Shown piece after piece: positions 25,597 through 34,915 of a stretch of 64,000 nt of DNA. A model generated the notes under the pieces. It saw only the letters and a program-made list of their open reading frames with translations. It ran no database searches and had not been told where the DNA came from. Every line of letters starts with the position of its first letter. Position 1 is the first letter of the stretch. This stretch comes from Pseudomonas brenneri (GTDB taxonomy: Bacteria; Pseudomonadota; Gammaproteobacteria; Pseudomonadales; Pseudomonadaceae). A program made the position numbers and the translations under genes. The stretch is from contig NZ_VFIL01000007.1 of assembly GCF_007858285.1 (NCBI RefSeq), positions 282,767 through 346,766 of the forward strand. Direction: 5' to 3'.

Positions 25597-26955
25597 TCAG
25601 ACGCTCAGCAACAGGAACTCACGCTCCCAGGAGCTGATTACACGCTTGAAGTTCTCGTGCTCGGCGCGTTTCACCGCGACATAGCCACGCACAAACTTGT
25701 CCCCCAGGTACTGCTTGACCGTGTCGCAGGCCTCCATTCTTGCCAGCGCATCTTCGATGGTGATCGGCAGGCGCAGGTTGCGGCGTTCATAGGCGCGGCC
25801 TTCCACCGGAGCACTCGGCTCGATCTTCTCGATCATCCCCAGGTAGCCGCACAACAGGCTGGCGGCGATGGCCAGGTACGGGTTGGCATCGGCTCCCGGC
25901 AGGCGGTTTTCCACGCGCATGGCATCGGGGCTGGAGGTCGGCACCCGCAGGCCGACGGTGCGGTTTTCTTCGCCCCACTCCACGTTGACCGGGGCCGAGG
26001 TGTCCGGCAAAAAGCGGCGGAACGAGTTGACGTTGGGCGCGAACATCGGCAACAGCATCGGAATGTATTTCTGCAAACCGCCAATGTGATGCAGGAACAG
26101 TTGGCTCATCTGCCCCTCGGCATCGACAAACACCGGCTTGCCCGTGGCAATGTCCACCACGCTCTGGTGCAAGTGCATGGCGCTGCCCGGCTCGTCGGCC
26201 ACAGGCTTGGCCATGAAGGTCGCGGCCACATTGTGCTTGAGCGCGGCTTCGCGCAGGGTGCGCTTGAATACGGTGATCTGGTCGGCCAGGTCCAGAGCGT
26301 CGCCGTGACGGAAGTTGATTTCCATCTGCGCCGGGCCGTCTTCGTGGATCAGCGTGTCGAGGTCCAGGCCCTGGGCTTCGCACCAGTCGTAGACATCTTC
26401 GAACAGCGGGTCGAACTCGTTGGCCGCGTCAATGGAGAACGACTGGCGCCCGGTCTCGGCGCGACCGGAACGGCCCACTGGGGTTTTCAGCGGCAGGTCC
26501 GGGTCCTCGCAGCGCTGGGTCAGGTAGAACTCCATCTCCGGCGCGACAATCGGCTGCCAGCCCTGCTCGGTGTAGAGCTGCAGGACTTTTTTCAGCACAT
26601 TGCGCGGCGACAGTTCGATGGGGTTGCCCTGCTTGTCGAAGGTGTCGTGGATCACGATGGCGGTGGGTTCGATGGCCCACGGCACTACGTAGGTGGCGTT
26701 GGCCACCGGGCGGCAGATCATGTCGATATCGGCCGGGTCCAGCAGGTCATAATAGATGTCGTCGTCGACAAAATCCCCGGTTACCGTTTGCAGCAACACA
26801 CTTTCCGGCAGGCGCATGCCGCGCTCATGCAGGAACTTGTTGGTGGGCGCAATCTTGCCGCGGGCGATGCCCGTCAGGTCGCTGATCACGCATTCGACTT
26901 CGGTAATCTTGTGTTCTTTCAGCCAGGCAGACAGCTGATCGAAAGGGGCATTCAT
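25597..26955 (-). CDS. puuA: Gamma-glutamylpolyamine synthetase (glutamine synthetase-like PuuA)
   Basis: A 452-residue GS-family ligase from ATG 26955 (GAGGTCTTT before it). It attaches glutamate to an amine using ATP. The GS features are present: EMEFYL, HEDGPAQMEINFRHG, HLHQSV, and NRLPGADANPYLAIAAS. It lacks the adenylylation tyrosine loop of GlnA, as expected for the PuuA/SpuI class. First gene of the operon, divergent from an AraC-type regulator. Confidence 0.9.
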   Translation of the reverse strand: MNAPFDQLSAWLKEHKITEVECVISDLTGIARGKIAPTNKFLHERGMRLPESVLLQTVTGDFVDDDIYYDLLDPADIDMICRPVANATYVVPWAIEPTAIVIHDTFDKQGNPIELSPRNVLKKVLQLYTEQGWQPIVAPEMEFYLTQRCEDPDLPLKTPVGRSGRAETGRQSFSIDAANEFDPLFEDVYDWCEAQGLDLDTLIHEDGPAQMEINFRHGDALDLADQITVFKRTLREAALKHNVAATFMAKPVADEPGSAMHLHQSVVDIATGKPVFVDAEGQMSQLFLHHIGGLQKYIPMLLPMFAPNVNSFRRFLPDTSAPVNVEWGEENRTVGLRVPTSSPDAMRVENRLPGADANPYLAIAASLLCGYLGMIEKIEPSAPVEGRAYERRNLRLPITIEDALARMEACDTVKQYLGDKFVRGYVAVKRAEHENFKRVISSWEREFLLLSV

Positions 26956-27093
26956 AAAGACCTCGGCATGGGTTGGGTGCTGCACCGGCTTGTACTCCCG
27001 GTGCATTGAGGTCTATCTTGGGCCAGCCTTCAAACGGCATCTATCCACTTTGCACGAACCACAACGCACCAATAGAGTGCGCACGGATCACCC

Positions 27094-27990
27094 ATGACAC
27101 AGGCAACAGCTTTGCGCGTACAGGCCTTCACCACCGGTGATGTGGCCGCTCAATGCAGTGCGACACCCGGCTGGGTGCAGCAGTACCAGCAGATGTCCCC
27201 AGGGCATTTTGCCGGGCAGGTCCGCTACCTCGACCTGCAAGGCGTGGAAGTGTACGAAGAGCGGATGAACACGCGGATCGAGCAGAATTTCAACGCGCCA
27301 AAAGGCTCCCTGGCGTTCTGTTTCGACGGCAGTGATAACGCGCTCTACCTGCTCAATGGCGAAAGCCGCAACACCTGGATCACCCCGGAAAACTACCGTG
27401 AAGTGGCGGTGGTGTTCGGCCCGCAGTTCGTGCAACGCCATGGCCTGGACGTGGAAAAACTCGAAGGTTTGTTCATGGCGCCATTGACCTGCCAACAAAA
27501 CGCCCTGTTCAGCCGCTGGCTCAGTGGCACCCTGACGCGCTTGTCCAGCGTGATCGACCCGATCAGCCGCGACACCCTCACCCGGCAACTGCTGGACGAC
27601 TGCCTGTTCATCCTCGACAACGCCTGCGTGTGTCTGGACCAGGGTTCGCTGCGCCGGCGCAACGCAGAGCGCAGCCTGATGGCGCGTATCGGCGAGTGGG
27701 CAGCGGATGTGCCAGACGAGACCGTCAACCTGCTGCAACTGGCGCAGATTGCCGGTGTGCCGCTGCGTCAGCTGCAGCAAGGCTTCAAGACCTACACCGG
27801 GATGAGCCCGGCGCAGTGGTTGCGCCTGCGCCGGTTGAACGGTGCGCGGCGCGAGCTGTTGAGCACAGCCCAGACCACCGTGGCCGAGGTCGCGATGAAC
27901 TGGTCGTTCTGGCATTTGGGACGGTTCTCCAACAGCTACCGTGCGTTATTCAAGGAACTGCCCAGCGAAACCCGTAAACGCCACTGCTGA
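27094..27990 (+). CDS. AraC-family transcriptional regulator
   Basis: A 298-residue regulator. An unclassified N-terminal sensor region is followed by the AraC helix-turn-helix pair: LLQLAQIAGVPLRQLQQGFKTYTGMSPAQWLR and VAEVAMNWSFWHLGRFSNSYRALFKELPSETRKR. The second helix with WHLGRFSNxYRxLFxELPSxT resembles EutR-type regulators. It is divergent from the polyamine operon and may control it; the neighbouring ethanol-oxidation cluster is on the other side, so that is possible too. Confidence 0.85.
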   Translation: MTQATALRVQAFTTGDVAAQCSATPGWVQQYQQMSPGHFAGQVRYLDLQGVEVYEERMNTRIEQNFNAPKGSLAFCFDGSDNALYLLNGESRNTWITPENYREVAVVFGPQFVQRHGLDVEKLEGLFMAPLTCQQNALFSRWLSGTLTRLSSVIDPISRDTLTRQLLDDCLFILDNACVCLDQGSLRRRNAERSLMARIGEWAADVPDETVNLLQLAQIAGVPLRQLQQGFKTYTGMSPAQWLRLRRLNGARRELLSTAQTTVAEVAMNWSFWHLGRFSNSYRALFKELPSETRKRHC

Positions 27991-28059
27991 AATGCAATCT
28001 ACTGTGAGCAGTGTTCCGACAAAAATCCCACAGCCACCTCGGGTTGATTTTTAGTGCTG

Positions 28060-28101
28060 CGTTATCGTTAACGATGTTCGCGGGCAAGCCAGCGCCTACA
28101 T
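28060..28101. repeat. REP-type element (half unit)
   Basis: GCGTTATCGTTAACGATG followed by TTCGCGGGCAAGCCAGCGCC. The same prefix and core recur at 44871-44920. Sits between convergent genes, the usual place. Confidence 0.7.
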
Positions 28102-29481
28102 TTAGAAAGTGGCGCCCAGCAGTTGGCTCAAGACCGCCCGCAGCTTGCCCGGCTTGACCGGTTTGTTGAGCAACGGCGCTTCCAGGCGCTGCAACGAGCG
28201 TCGGCACTGGTCGGTGCGGTCGGCAGTGATGATCACGGCGGGGATCTTCAACGCAAAATGCGCGCGCAACTGCCTGACCACATCGCAGCCAACCACGCCA
28301 TGGTCAAGATGGTAGTCCGCCAGGATCAGCTCCGGTGCCCGGCCCTGCAACGCCTTCAAAGCACCCGCCTGATCCGTCGCAGTCACCACCTCGCAGCCCC
28401 ACTGCCCCAGCAACGCGCGCATGCTTTCCAGGATGCTGACTTCGTTATCCAGCACCAACAGGCGGCGCCCCGGCAGCGGGTTGCCGGTGCCGGCCTGGGG
28501 CGCTGCCTGGCTGATAGGCAGCGGCATTTCATCCGACAGCGGCACCTCGATGCTGAACATCGATCCGCGCCCCGGCCACGAACGCACCAGCACCTGGCAA
28601 CCGAGGATCTTCGCGATGCGCTCGACAATCGCCAGCCCCAGCCCGACGCCCTTGCGGTCTGCCGCACGGCCCACATCCAGTTGGTTGAACTCCAGGAAGA
28701 TCGACTCCAGGCTATCGGCGGCAATCCCACGACCGGTGTCCCACACTTCCAGGCGCAAGCGATCACCCCGTCGGCGCGCGCCCAACAGGATGCACCCAGC
28801 GTCGGTATAACGGCAGGCATTGCTGAGAAAATTACGCAGGATACGCGTGAGCAAGCGCAGGTCGGTGCGCAGTGCATAACGTCCCATATGCACGCGCAAA
28901 TTCAGGCCCGCCGCTGCGGCCACCGACTGAAACTCCGAGACCAGCGGCGCCAGCAGTTCGTCGAGGCGATACACGGCGAAATCTGGTTTTACCGCAGCCT
29001 GATCGAGACGGGAAATATCCAGCAAGTCCGCCAGCAGATCCTCGGCACCTTCCAGGGCCTGATGCGTGCGCTCCACCAGGACCTTTTCCACACTCGGCAA
29101 GTCCCGCTCGCGCAAGGTCGAAATCAACAGCCGCGCCGCATTGAGCGGTTGCAGCAGGTCGTGGCTGGCGGCGGCCAGGTATTTGTCCTTGCTGCGGTTG
29201 GCGGCCTGCGCCGCGTCGCGGGCGTCGCGCAGGTCCTGCTCGATGCGCTCGCGCCGGGCGATCTGCTGTTGCAGGTTGCGGTTGGTGTCGAGCAATTCAT
29301 CGGTGCGCGCGGCGACCCGTTGCTCCAGTTCGTCGTTGAGACGGATATAGCGTTTGCGCTCGGCCTCCAGCTCATCCAGACGCGCCGTCAGCTCCGGATA
29401 ATGGCTCTTGCGCGCCGAGTGGTCGCCCAGCCCGAGCAGCCCGGCCAGCGCCCGTTGCTGATCATCAGAGAGCTTCGCCAT
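28102..29481 (-). CDS. Soluble hybrid histidine kinase (ErcS'/NahK-like)
   Basis: A 459-residue cytoplasmic hybrid kinase from ATG 29481 (the frame reaches 29499), overlapping the ErcA gene by 17 bases. A coiled coil (about 30-90, rich in Glu, Arg and Leu) precedes HisKA with ASHDLLQPLNAAR, HATPase_c with NFLSNACRYT, DTGRGI and GVGLGLAIVERI, and a C-terminal receiver with Asp in ELILADYHLD. This layout and the Fe-ADH neighbour match ErcS' of the P. aeruginosa ethanol-oxidation regulon. No transmembrane segment, so it senses an internal signal or works in a phosphorelay. Confidence 0.8.
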   Translation of the reverse strand: MAKLSDDQQRALAGLLGLGDHSARKSHYPELTARLDELEAERKRYIRLNDELEQRVAARTDELLDTNRNLQQQIARRERIEQDLRDARDAAQAANRSKDKYLAAASHDLLQPLNAARLLISTLRERDLPSVEKVLVERTHQALEGAEDLLADLLDISRLDQAAVKPDFAVYRLDELLAPLVSEFQSVAAAAGLNLRVHMGRYALRTDLRLLTRILRNFLSNACRYTDAGCILLGARRRGDRLRLEVWDTGRGIAADSLESIFLEFNQLDVGRAADRKGVGLGLAIVERIAKILGCQVLVRSWPGRGSMFSIEVPLSDEMPLPISQAAPQAGTGNPLPGRRLLVLDNEVSILESMRALLGQWGCEVVTATDQAGALKALQGRAPELILADYHLDHGVVGCDVVRQLRAHFALKIPAVIITADRTDQCRRSLQRLEAPLLNKPVKPGKLRAVLSQLLGATF

Positions 29482-30628
29482 AGACGACCTCGACGTCACG
29501 CTGGCTCGACTCGCGGGGGTTGGTCAGGATGCACGGATCATGCATGGCGTGTTGCGACAGGAACGGGATATCCGCCAGCCGCACCCCGTGCAGACCGAGG
29601 GTTTCATGGAAACCAATCGCGTGCTTGAGCGCAATCAGATGTTCCACCAGCCGCCCGCAGATCTGCCGGTGATTGAGACCCCGGCAGTCGATGCCGAAGG
29701 TCTCGGCAATCACCTTGAAGCGCTCCGGCGCCGAATTGTAGTTGAACGCCACCACGTGCTCGACCAGCACCGCATTGCACAAGCCATGGGGCAGGTCGAG
29801 AAAACCGCCGAGGCTGTGGGACATGGCATGTACCGCGCCGAGAATCGCATTGGAAAACGCCAGGCCGGCCTGCATGCTGCCCAGCATGATTTTCTCGCGC
29901 AAGGCGATATCGCCGGGGTTGGCGATCATCTGCACCAGGTTGCCGTTGATCAGGCGCATGGCTTCCAGCGCATGGGGGTCGGTCAGCGGCCCGTGACCGG
30001 TGGACACAAAGGCCTCGATGGCATGCACCAACGCGTCGATGCCGGTACAGGCCGACAGGAACGGGTCCATGCTGGCCGTGGTTTCCGGGTCGATCAGCGA
30101 TACATCCGGCACCACCGCCTTGCTGACGATGGAGAACTTCATGCGTTCCTGCTGGTTGGAAATGATCACGAACTGCGAGACGTCGGCCGAGGTGCCGGCG
30201 GTGGTCGGGATCAGGATCAGCGGCGGGCTGGGCACGCGAATGGTGTCCACCCCTTCGAACTCAAGAATGCTGCGCCCGTGGGCAACCACAATGCCGATGG
30301 CCTTGCCGCAATCCATCGGGCTGCCACCACCGACCGCGACGATCACGTCGCAATGATTCTCGCGGTAGACCTCGGCGCCCTGCATCACTTCTTCGACACG
30401 CGGGTTGGGCGATACAGCGGTGTACAGACAGTATTCGATACCCAGGGCCTGCAGGCTGGCCTCGACATCCGCGACCCAACCAGCGGCGACCACGCCAGGG
30501 TCGCTGACCACCAGGACCTTGCGTGCACCAAAGGTCTTGGCGTAATTGCCGACATTGTGCCGGGAGCCGGCACCGAAGATGATTTCCGGGGAGACGAATT
30601 TACGCAGTTGGCTGAGACTTTGGCTCAT
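29465..30628 (-). CDS. Iron-containing alcohol dehydrogenase (ErcA-like)
   Basis: A 387-residue group III (Fe) alcohol dehydrogenase. GGGSPMDCGKAIG is the NAD-binding turn; the metal-site histidines lie in HAIEAFVSTGHGPLTDPHALEA and HAMSHSLGGFLDLPHG. ErcA is known as a regulatory rather than catabolic enzyme in P. aeruginosa ethanol oxidation; here it is likewise joined to a hybrid kinase gene. Start is at 30628. A direct catalytic role in alcohol turnover cannot be ruled out. Confidence 0.85.
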   Translation of the reverse strand: MSQSLSQLRKFVSPEIIFGAGSRHNVGNYAKTFGARKVLVVSDPGVVAAGWVADVEASLQALGIEYCLYTAVSPNPRVEEVMQGAEVYRENHCDVIVAVGGGSPMDCGKAIGIVVAHGRSILEFEGVDTIRVPSPPLILIPTTAGTSADVSQFVIISNQQERMKFSIVSKAVVPDVSLIDPETTASMDPFLSACTGIDALVHAIEAFVSTGHGPLTDPHALEAMRLINGNLVQMIANPGDIALREKIMLGSMQAGLAFSNAILGAVHAMSHSLGGFLDLPHGLCNAVLVEHVVAFNYNSAPERFKVIAETFGIDCRGLNHRQICGRLVEHLIALKHAIGFHETLGLHGVRLADIPFLSQHAMHDPCILTNPRESSQRDVEVVYGEAL

Positions 30629-30720
30629 TGGTAAGCCTGTTTTTATTGTTTTTGGAAGATACGGGCCACACTAACGCATCCGCTGGCGAATGCAATCAGA
30701 CCAATGGGTGGCCCGCATCC

Positions 30721-30738
30721 CCGCTGAATTTTCAGCGG
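30721..30738 (-). terminator. Palindrome overlapping the pqqA stop codon
   Basis: CCGCTGAATTTTCAGCGG is a perfect 18-base palindrome covering the last codon and stop of pqqA. No T tract follows. In a transcript it would form a hairpin that could protect the message or set up processing. Confidence 0.45.
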
Positions 30739-30803
30739 TTGGCGAAATACATGGTCACTTCAAAGCCAATACGCAGGTCGGTGTAGGCGGGTTTGGTCCA
30801 CAT
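30732..30803 (-). CDS. pqqA: Pyrroloquinoline quinone precursor peptide PqqA
   Basis: A 23-codon gene, too short for normal ORF calling. The peptide starts MWTKPAY and carries the conserved E15-x-x-x-Y19 pair (FEVTMYF) from which PqqE and PqqD make the Glu-Tyr crosslink of PQQ; it ends FANR. AGAGGATCG precedes the ATG at 30803 by 8 bases. No other pqq gene is seen nearby, so it is an orphan copy beside the PQQ-dependent alcohol genes. Full peptide matching to known PqqA is from memory and should be confirmed. Confidence 0.9.
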
Positions 30804-30929
30804 GGGGCGATCCTCTTGTTATGCCGGGAGAGTCCGGTGAAGGCATTAATGCATGGCTGGGCTGACAGGCGAATGCTACTTTCGAACGAGCCGGCAACCT
30901 GCAATGGTCGCGGGTGTACCCCCATCAAA

Positions 30930-31052
30930 ATGTGGGAGTCCCCACTACCTCTATGTGGGAGCTGTCGAGCACCGGCGAGGCTGCGATGGCGGTGTGACAG
31001 CCAGCAACCCTGTCACTGCTTCACCGCTATCGCGAGCAAGCCCACTCCCACT
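30930..31052. repeat. REP/REPIN-like region
   Basis: GTGGGAGTCCCCAC (30932-30945), a second GTGGGAGC at 30955 and GCGAGCAAGCCCACTCCCAC at 31032-31051 form the arms of a typical Pseudomonas REPIN. The interval 30804-31069 holds no gene. Confidence 0.6.
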
Positions 31053-31069
31053 TTTTTGACCGCGTTAGA

Positions 31070-32590
31070 TCAGAAGAACCCCAGCGGGTTGATGTCGTAG
31101 CTCACCAGCAGGTTCTTGGTCTGCTGGTAATGATCCAACATCATCTTGTGGTTCTCACGCCCCACGCCCGACTTCTTGTAACCACCAAACGCCGCATGCG
31201 CCGGGTACAGGTGATAACAGTTGGTCCACACCCGCCCGGCCTTGATCGCCCGGCCCATGCGGTAGGCGCGGTTGATGTCGCGGGTCCACAGCCCCGCACC
31301 CAGGCCGAATTCGCTGTCGTTGGCAATCGCCAGGGCTTGCGCTTCGTCCTTGAAGGTGGTCACGCCCACCACCGGACCGAAGATTTCTTCCTGGAACACG
31401 CGCATTTTGTTGTGGCCCTTGAGCAGGGTCGGCTGGATGTAATAGCCGCTGGACAGGTCGCCCTCCAGGTGTTCGGCAGCGCCACCGGCCAGCAGTTCGG
31501 CACCCTCCTCCTGGGCGATGGTCAGGTACGAGAGGATCTTGTCGTACTGTTGCTCGGACGCCTGGGCGCCAACCATGGTCTCGGTGTCCAGCGGGTTGCC
31601 ACGCTTGATCTTGACGATCTTCTTCATCACCTCGGCCATGAACGGTTCGTAGATCGATTCCTGCACCAGCGCCCGCGACGGGCAGGTGCACACCTCACCT
31701 TGGTTGAAGAACGCCAGCACCAGGCCCTCGGCGGCTTTCTCGATAAAGGCCGGTTCTGCCTGCATGATGTCTTCAAAGAAGATATTCGGTGACTTGCCGC
31801 CCAGCTCGACGGTGGACGGAATAATATTCTCGGCCGCCGCGTGCATGATGTGCGCGCCCACCGGGGTGGAGCCGGTAAAGGCAATCTTGGCGATGCGCTT
31901 GCTGGTGGCCAGGGCCTCGCCGGCTTCACGGCCAAAGCCCTGGACAATGTTCAGCACGCCGGCCGGCAGCAGGTCGGCAATCAGCTCGGCAAACACCATG
32001 ATCGACAACGGCGTCTGCTCGGCGGGCTTGAGCACGATGCAGTTGCCGGCGGCCAGGGCCGGCGCGAGTTTCCAGGCGGCCATCAGCAGCGGGAAGTTCC
32101 ACGGGATGATCTGCCCAACCACGCCCAGGGGCTCGTGGAAGTGATAGGCAGTGGTCAGCTCGTTGATCTCGGCGGCGCCGCCTTCCTGGGCGCGGATGCA
32201 GCCGGCGAAGTAACGGAAATGGTCGGCGGCCAGCGGTACGTCGGCATTCAGGGTTTCGCGCACGGCCTTGCCGTTGTCCCAGGTTTCGGTGACGGCCAGC
32301 ACTTCCAGGTGCTGCTCGATACGGTCGGCAATTTTCAGCAGCACCAGGGAGCGGTCCTGGGCCGAGGTCTTGCCCCAGGCGTCGGCGGCAGCGTGGGCAG
32401 CGTCCAGTGCCTTGTCGATATCGGCGGCGCTGGAGCGCGGAAACTCAGCGATCACTTCCCCGGTGACCGGCGAGGTGTTGGTGAAGTACTCACCGTTGAC
32501 CGGGGCCACAAACTCGCCACCGATGAAGTTACCGTAGCGCGGCTTGAAAGTGACGATGGCGCCGGGGGTGCCAGGTTGTGCGTAGATCAT
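31070..32590 (-). CDS. exaC: NAD-dependent aldehyde dehydrogenase (ExaC-like)
   Basis: A 506-residue ALDH that oxidises acetaldehyde to acetate after ethanol dehydrogenation. The catalytic Cys lies in FFNQGEVCTCPSR and the Glu in VELGGKSPN; the cofactor-binding IIPWNFPLLMAAWKLAPALA is complete. Last gene of a minus-strand operon (cytochrome c, SoxYZ-like, metallohydrolase, this). Assignment to exaC/pedI rests on context. Confidence 0.88.
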   Translation of the reverse strand: MIYAQPGTPGAIVTFKPRYGNFIGGEFVAPVNGEYFTNTSPVTGEVIAEFPRSSAADIDKALDAAHAAADAWGKTSAQDRSLVLLKIADRIEQHLEVLAVTETWDNGKAVRETLNADVPLAADHFRYFAGCIRAQEGGAAEINELTTAYHFHEPLGVVGQIIPWNFPLLMAAWKLAPALAAGNCIVLKPAEQTPLSIMVFAELIADLLPAGVLNIVQGFGREAGEALATSKRIAKIAFTGSTPVGAHIMHAAAENIIPSTVELGGKSPNIFFEDIMQAEPAFIEKAAEGLVLAFFNQGEVCTCPSRALVQESIYEPFMAEVMKKIVKIKRGNPLDTETMVGAQASEQQYDKILSYLTIAQEEGAELLAGGAAEHLEGDLSSGYYIQPTLLKGHNKMRVFQEEIFGPVVGVTTFKDEAQALAIANDSEFGLGAGLWTRDINRAYRMGRAIKAGRVWTNCYHLYPAHAAFGGYKKSGVGRENHKMMLDHYQQTKNLLVSYDINPLGFF

Positions 32591-32617
32591 GATGAGGCCT
32601 CTTTCGGTGTGATGTTG

Positions 32618-33544
32618 TTATTGATCTATCCGTTGCATCTGCCCGCGTTCATAGCGGGGATACAGGTGACTGACACTGCGGATCAGTTCGTAGCGGCCCA
32701 GGCTGATGGCCGCGAAACGTTCGGGGATGGGGCTGCGGATCATCTCGCCCATGGCGCTGCCGTTGGCGGCACCGGTGGCCATGAGCTGGTCGAGCCAGCC
32801 CAGGTAGTCACGCATTTGGGCGAAGGGTTGGGTGTCGGTTGCCACTGGGCCGTGACCAGGCACGATCACCTTCCAGGGCAGGCCTTGCAGGGTGGCGATA
32901 TCCGCCAGCCATACCGACAGGCCTGGTGTGTTGGGCGTGGTCAGGGCACGCTGGTAAAACACCAGGTCGCCGGCAAACAGCACACCGGTTGTTTCATCGA
33001 GAATCGCCAGATCGGCACCCGTGTGGCCACTCAAGGCCAACAAGCGCAAACGCTGACTGCCGAAGGTCTGCACGCCGGGCGTTACGGTGTGGTTCGGCAG
33101 CAGTACTTCGGTGCCACGCATCCAGTCGCCGACCATGCGGTACATATTTTGCGCCATGACGTCGCCCTGCTCGCGCAGCAGCGTAGTGGTGCCTTGCAGG
33201 GCGCCGATGGGCACGTCCTTGAACGCTTGATTGCCCAGCACATGGTCGGGATGGTGATGGGTCAACAGGACCTGGATCACCGGCTTTTCAGTGACCGTGG
33301 CAATCGCCTGGCGCAATGCCTCGCCGTAGCGCCGGGACGGGCCGGTGTCGATCACCACTACCCCCGCCTGGGTGACGATAAACCCGGTATTGACGATATT
33401 GCCGCCGTTGTCCCTGGCGAAATTATCGGTGCTGCCTTCCAGCAGCCAGGTATCGGTGGCGATCTGCCGGGGCTTGAGGGCGTAGTCCAGGTCCGCCAGC
33501 GCCGGCAGGCTCAGGCCAAGCAATAGCCACAGGAGCAGTCTCAT
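32618..33544 (-). CDS. Quinoprotein-associated metallo-beta-lactamase-fold hydrolase
   Basis: A 308-residue exported protein (signal peptide MRLLLWLLLGLSLPALA). Metallo-beta-lactamase motifs are THHHPDH (metal site 1), GHTGADLAI and GHGPVATDT. This matches the 'quinoprotein relay system zinc metallohydrolase' family always found beside PQQ-dependent dehydrogenases. Its start overlaps the upstream gene by 4 bases. Reaction unknown. Confidence 0.85.
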   Translation of the reverse strand: MRLLLWLLLGLSLPALADLDYALKPRQIATDTWLLEGSTDNFARDNGGNIVNTGFIVTQAGVVVIDTGPSRRYGEALRQAIATVTEKPVIQVLLTHHHPDHVLGNQAFKDVPIGALQGTTTLLREQGDVMAQNMYRMVGDWMRGTEVLLPNHTVTPGVQTFGSQRLRLLALSGHTGADLAILDETTGVLFAGDLVFYQRALTTPNTPGLSVWLADIATLQGLPWKVIVPGHGPVATDTQPFAQMRDYLGWLDQLMATGAANGSAMGEMIRSPIPERFAAISLGRYELIRSVSHLYPRYERGQMQRIDQ

Positions 33545-34296
33545 GGGATCGCCCCTTCGAATTGGCTGCCGCTGGTGTCGCGCAGCAGCAGGCGTACCGG
33601 CCCTGGCCCTTGCAGGTCAAACGCCAGGTCGGGGTTCTCGCTGACCGCTGCAAACAACTCCAGGCGTGCCAGCACCCGATCCTGGGCGTCGCGCAGCTCG
33701 GCATGGTTGATATAGAACTCGGGAATGCCGCTGACCATGCCATTGTCCATCGGGTGCGCCACTTGCAGGCGCAACCGGCTGAAATCGCTGCGTGGGTAAC
33801 GACCGCCCAACACCTCGCCCAAATGCTCTTCCCAGCCCGGCTGGCTGCGCACCACGCTGGGCGCCGTGCAGCCACCGCCGGCGGCGTCGATCAGGGTCGA
33901 GCCGACATGCCACAGGCCATCCTTGGTCAATACGGCGGCGCGCAGCGGCGTGGCCTGTTCGATACGAATGCGGATCGCCAACCACGGCAACACGCCCTCG
34001 CCCGGTTGAAAATCGACGATTTTCGGCAGTGGATTGAGTTCGGCCCAGGCGATGATTTTCACCACCTCGCCCTTGAAGGCACGGGCGTCGATTTCCAGCG
34101 GCACCTGGCGCGCATCTTCGGCAAATGGCGGCGCCAGCAACTTGACCCGTTCATCAAAGACGAACGGGGCATTGTCCAGATACTGCTTGTGGTAGTAGCT
34201 CCACATCACCGACGGCACCGGGTCTTTGCCGGGGTCCATCCCGTAGGCGGCCAGTGGCAACCAGCAGGCCAACAGCCAACGTGCGCGCCAGCCCAT
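33541..34296 (-). CDS. Quinoprotein dehydrogenase-associated SoxYZ-like carrier
   Basis: A 251-residue exported protein; signal peptide to about residue 18. The SoxY-like half ends in GGGCTAPS, the carrier cysteine region, and is followed by a SoxZ-like Ig-type half (HPMDNGMVSGIPEFYINHAELR). Both halves are fused as in the family that accompanies the zinc metallohydrolase and the quinoprotein ADH. What it carries is unknown. Confidence 0.82.
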   Translation of the reverse strand: MGWRARWLLACWLPLAAYGMDPGKDPVPSVMWSYYHKQYLDNAPFVFDERVKLLAPPFAEDARQVPLEIDARAFKGEVVKIIAWAELNPLPKIVDFQPGEGVLPWLAIRIRIEQATPLRAAVLTKDGLWHVGSTLIDAAGGGCTAPSVVRSQPGWEEHLGEVLGGRYPRSDFSRLRLQVAHPMDNGMVSGIPEFYINHAELRDAQDRVLARLELFAAVSENPDLAFDLQGPGPVRLLLRDTSGSQFEGAIP

Positions 34297-34299
34297 GGC

Positions 34300-34761
34300 T
34301 TACTCCTCGACGTGCACGCTATCAAGATAGGTGCGCACCGCCCACAAGGCTTCCTGGCTCAGGTAGTCGGCCATCTTCGGCATATACACCCGGCCATCGC
34401 GCACGGCGCCGTGGCGCACCCGCTCCACAAACCACTCGTCCCCGGCATCGCCCTCATCAAGCATGCGCAGGTCAGGCGCAATCCCACCTGACTTGGCCTC
34501 CAGGCCGTGGCATGCGGCGCAGTTCTGGTTATAGGCCGAGGCGCCGACTTCCACGGCCTTATCGCGTTGCGGCGACTGGCGATACGGGTTCACCGCCGCC
34601 CAACCATCGGCATCCAGTGTCACGCCGGCATCCTTGATCGGCGTCAGTCCCTTGGTTTCCACGGCAGTGGGTGTCACGTTGCCATGAGCCCAGGCGGTGC
34701 CTGTGCCGATCACGCCGACCAAGAGGCCAGCCAACAGCAAGGCGTTGCGTTTTGTTGTCAT
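34300..34761 (-). CDS. exaB: Cytochrome c550 of the quinoprotein ethanol dehydrogenase
   Basis: A 153-residue periplasmic c-type cytochrome (signal peptide to about residue 25). The heme site is CAACH; a Met ligand candidate is in RVYMPKMADYL. It accepts electrons from the PQQ dehydrogenase encoded divergently across the 254-base intergenic region. First gene of a four-gene minus-strand operon; the cytochrome oxidase it feeds is not in the window. Confidence 0.88.
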   Translation of the reverse strand: MTTKRNALLLAGLLVGVIGTGTAWAHGNVTPTAVETKGLTPIKDAGVTLDADGWAAVNPYRQSPQRDKAVEVGASAYNQNCAACHGLEAKSGGIAPDLRMLDEGDAGDEWFVERVRHGAVRDGRVYMPKMADYLSQEALWAVRTYLDSVHVEE

Positions 34762-34865
34762 TGTTTTTCCCTCAGGATTGCACGCAAAACCCCTTTGCAG
34801 AGGCTATGGCAACCATCTTAGGAACGCCTCGCCAAGGGCCGTATGCTGCTTTGGTGGCCGGGGTC

Positions 34866-34881
34866 TACTCCCTTGGTAGTA
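34866..34881. promoter_or_regulatory. Imperfect palindrome in exaA-exaB promoter region
   Basis: TACTCCCTTGGTAGTA reads nearly the same on both strands. A close copy, TACTACTTTGGTACTG (12 of 16 identical), is found at 38454 before the CXXCW/regulator operon. A shared activator site is likely. Confidence 0.5.
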
Positions 34882-34915
34882 AGGCTTGCGAGGCACTGCT
34901 AAATCAGGTGCGGTT

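Noticed and set aside
31841..33526. 561-codon frame antisense to aldehyde dehydrogenase and metallohydrolase
   Set aside because: Shadow frame; the two minus-strand proteins have full sets of motifs.
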